Part shown: positions 63,437 to 64,000 of the stretch, in pieces
Layout of the letters: every line of letters begins with the position of its first letter
Numbering within the stretch: position 1 is the first letter of the stretch
Notes under the pieces: generated by a model
The model's database searches: none
What the model was told of the DNA's origin: nothing
What the model saw: the letters and a program-made list of their open reading frames with translations, nothing else
DNA from: Flavobacterium sp. CFS9
GTDB lineage: Bacteria > Bacteroidota > Bacteroidia > Flavobacteriales > Flavobacteriaceae
Length of the DNA stretch: 64,000 nt
Reading direction: 5' to 3'
Assembly: GCF_041154745.1 (NCBI RefSeq)
Contig: NZ_AP031573.1
Coordinates: 2,356,001-2,420,000, forward strand
Position numbers and translations under genes: made by a program

Positions 63437-63475
63437 TAGTTGATGGTTGATGGTTTTTGGTTGATAGATTTTAAG
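63437..63475. repeat. GATGGTTGATGG word repeat, left flank of the four-helix-bundle gene
   Basis: AGTTGATGGTTGATGGTTTTTGG faces the inverse words AACCATCAACCATCAACCATT at 63972-63998 on the other side of the gene. Confidence 0.65.
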
Positions 63476-63589
63476 TCTGTAACTTTTAATTAGAACCGAT
63501 TAAAGCAGATCAAATAGTTAATGGTTTTGATGTTAAAATATTTATGCAAGAACCAATAAATTATTAACCATGAATAAATAATTAATAAA

Positions 63590-63946
63590 ATGGAGTACAG
63601 TAAGTTAGAGGTGTGGTTGGAAGCAAGGAAATTAGTGAATTTATTGTATGATTTTTCGAAATTATTTCCAAAAGAAGAATTGTTTGGATTGACGAATCAA
63701 ATGAGAAGGGCAGCAATCTCAATTCCTTCCAATATAGCAGAAGGTTGTGGAAGACAAACTTCAAAAGAAACGATACATTTTCTTCACATATCCAGAGGAT
63801 CGCTATTTGAATTAGAAACTCAATTTTATTTAGCGTTTGATCAACAATATATTGAAGAAAACAGCTTTAACATTGCGCTTGATCAGATTCAGACTTGTAA
63901 AAAGCTATTAAATGGGTTTATTAACTACTATAAAAAAATAATATAG
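63590..63946 (+). CDS. Four helix bundle protein (23S rRNA intervening-sequence type)
   Basis: A 118-residue protein with the family pattern KLEVWLEARKLVNLLYDFSKLFPKEELFGLTNQMRRAAISIPSNIAEGCGR, then FLHISRGSLFELETQFYLAFDQQYI and a final helix. Such proteins were first found encoded in intervening sequences of 23S rRNA genes but are also scattered as standalone genes in Bacteroidota. No rRNA is nearby. Function unknown. The gene is bracketed by inverted GATGGTT words. Confidence 0.9.
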   Translation: MEYSKLEVWLEARKLVNLLYDFSKLFPKEELFGLTNQMRRAAISIPSNIAEGCGRQTSKETIHFLHISRGSLFELETQFYLAFDQQYIEENSFNIALDQIQTCKKLLNGFINYYKKII

Positions 63947-63971
63947 TTGAGGTGTAGTTGTTGAGTTCCGG

Positions 63972-64000
63972 AAAGAACCATCAACCATCAACCATTAACT
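63972..64000. repeat. AACCATCAACC word repeat, right flank of the four-helix-bundle gene
   Basis: GAACCATCAACCATCAACCATTAACT, the inverse of the words at 63437-63475; it runs to the window edge. Confidence 0.65.

Noticed and set aside
63590..63946. 23S rRNA intervening sequence
   Set aside because: The protein family is the same, but no rRNA sequence flanks it.

Overview
The window looks like a chromosomal segment of a Flavobacterium or close relative (Bacteroidota, Flavobacteriia). The evidence is AT-rich DNA, A-rich translation starts without Shine-Dalgarno sequences, promoters of the type TTG-N18-20-TAnnTTTG, a PorT-family type IX secretion protein, a lipoprotein-type TamA homologue, GLPGLI and DUF5686 proteins, TonB-dependent receptors and an Rrf2-controlled sulfur cluster. 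No tRNA, rRNA, CRISPR array, phage or insertion sequence was seen.

Region 1-33.8 kb is mostly housekeeping: accD (cut by the window edge), fbaA, a TamA-like outer membrane lipoprotein, a TrmH methyltransferase, porT-ubiE, folA, a CBM48 protein, thyA, a DUF151 nuclease, etfBA, the pyruvate dehydrogenase E1 beta subunit, a DUF5686 protein, an acyltransferase, a HhH-GPD glycosylase, soluble and membrane pyrophosphatases, a deoxynucleoside kinase, a GLPGLI/TonB-receptor pair, a DUF4153 protein and an M28 peptidase. Convergent genes are separated by clear intrinsic terminators.

Region 32.6-63.4 kb is a sulfur amino acid island: metK, a TonB receptor, metY, a diverged homoserine dehydrogenase, metX-thrA, osmC, metZ, an Rrf2 regulator, two TauE/SafE permeases, cysH, cysD, cysN, a sulfite reductase fused to a HEPN-like domain, siroheme genes (cobA and cysG N-terminal part), a ferredoxin-NADP reductase, and a two-piece metH. 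Together these take sulfate to sulfide, make O-acetylhomoserine from aspartate, join them to homocysteine, methylate it and convert methionine to SAM. Sulfate reduction here appears to go through APS directly, because no APS kinase is present and CysH has the Cys pairs of APS reductases.

The most interesting content is regulatory. (a) Three short Met/Cys-rich leader peptides (34195, 37477, 40828) each precede an intrinsic terminator. The 5' arm of each terminator can pair instead with the end of, or just beyond, the leader ORF, which is the layout of ribosome-mediated attenuation. Two are followed directly by small proteins sharing a C-terminal SLLF-MY-LFI signature. (b) metK has a leader RNA with two abutting hairpins whose loops are complementary, then a third hairpin and a terminator. 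(c) Two SAM-I riboswitches precede metX and metH. (d) A 17-bp motif, ACTA-N6-TAG-N2-TA, occurs upstream of the Rrf2 gene, at the start of the sulfate operon, at leader 2 and upstream of leader 1, and is a candidate Rrf2 operator.

Intergenic spacers also carry REP-like palindrome clusters, with pair-preserving changes between copies, and degenerate tandem word repeats. The final four-helix-bundle gene is bracketed by inverted copies of one such repeat.
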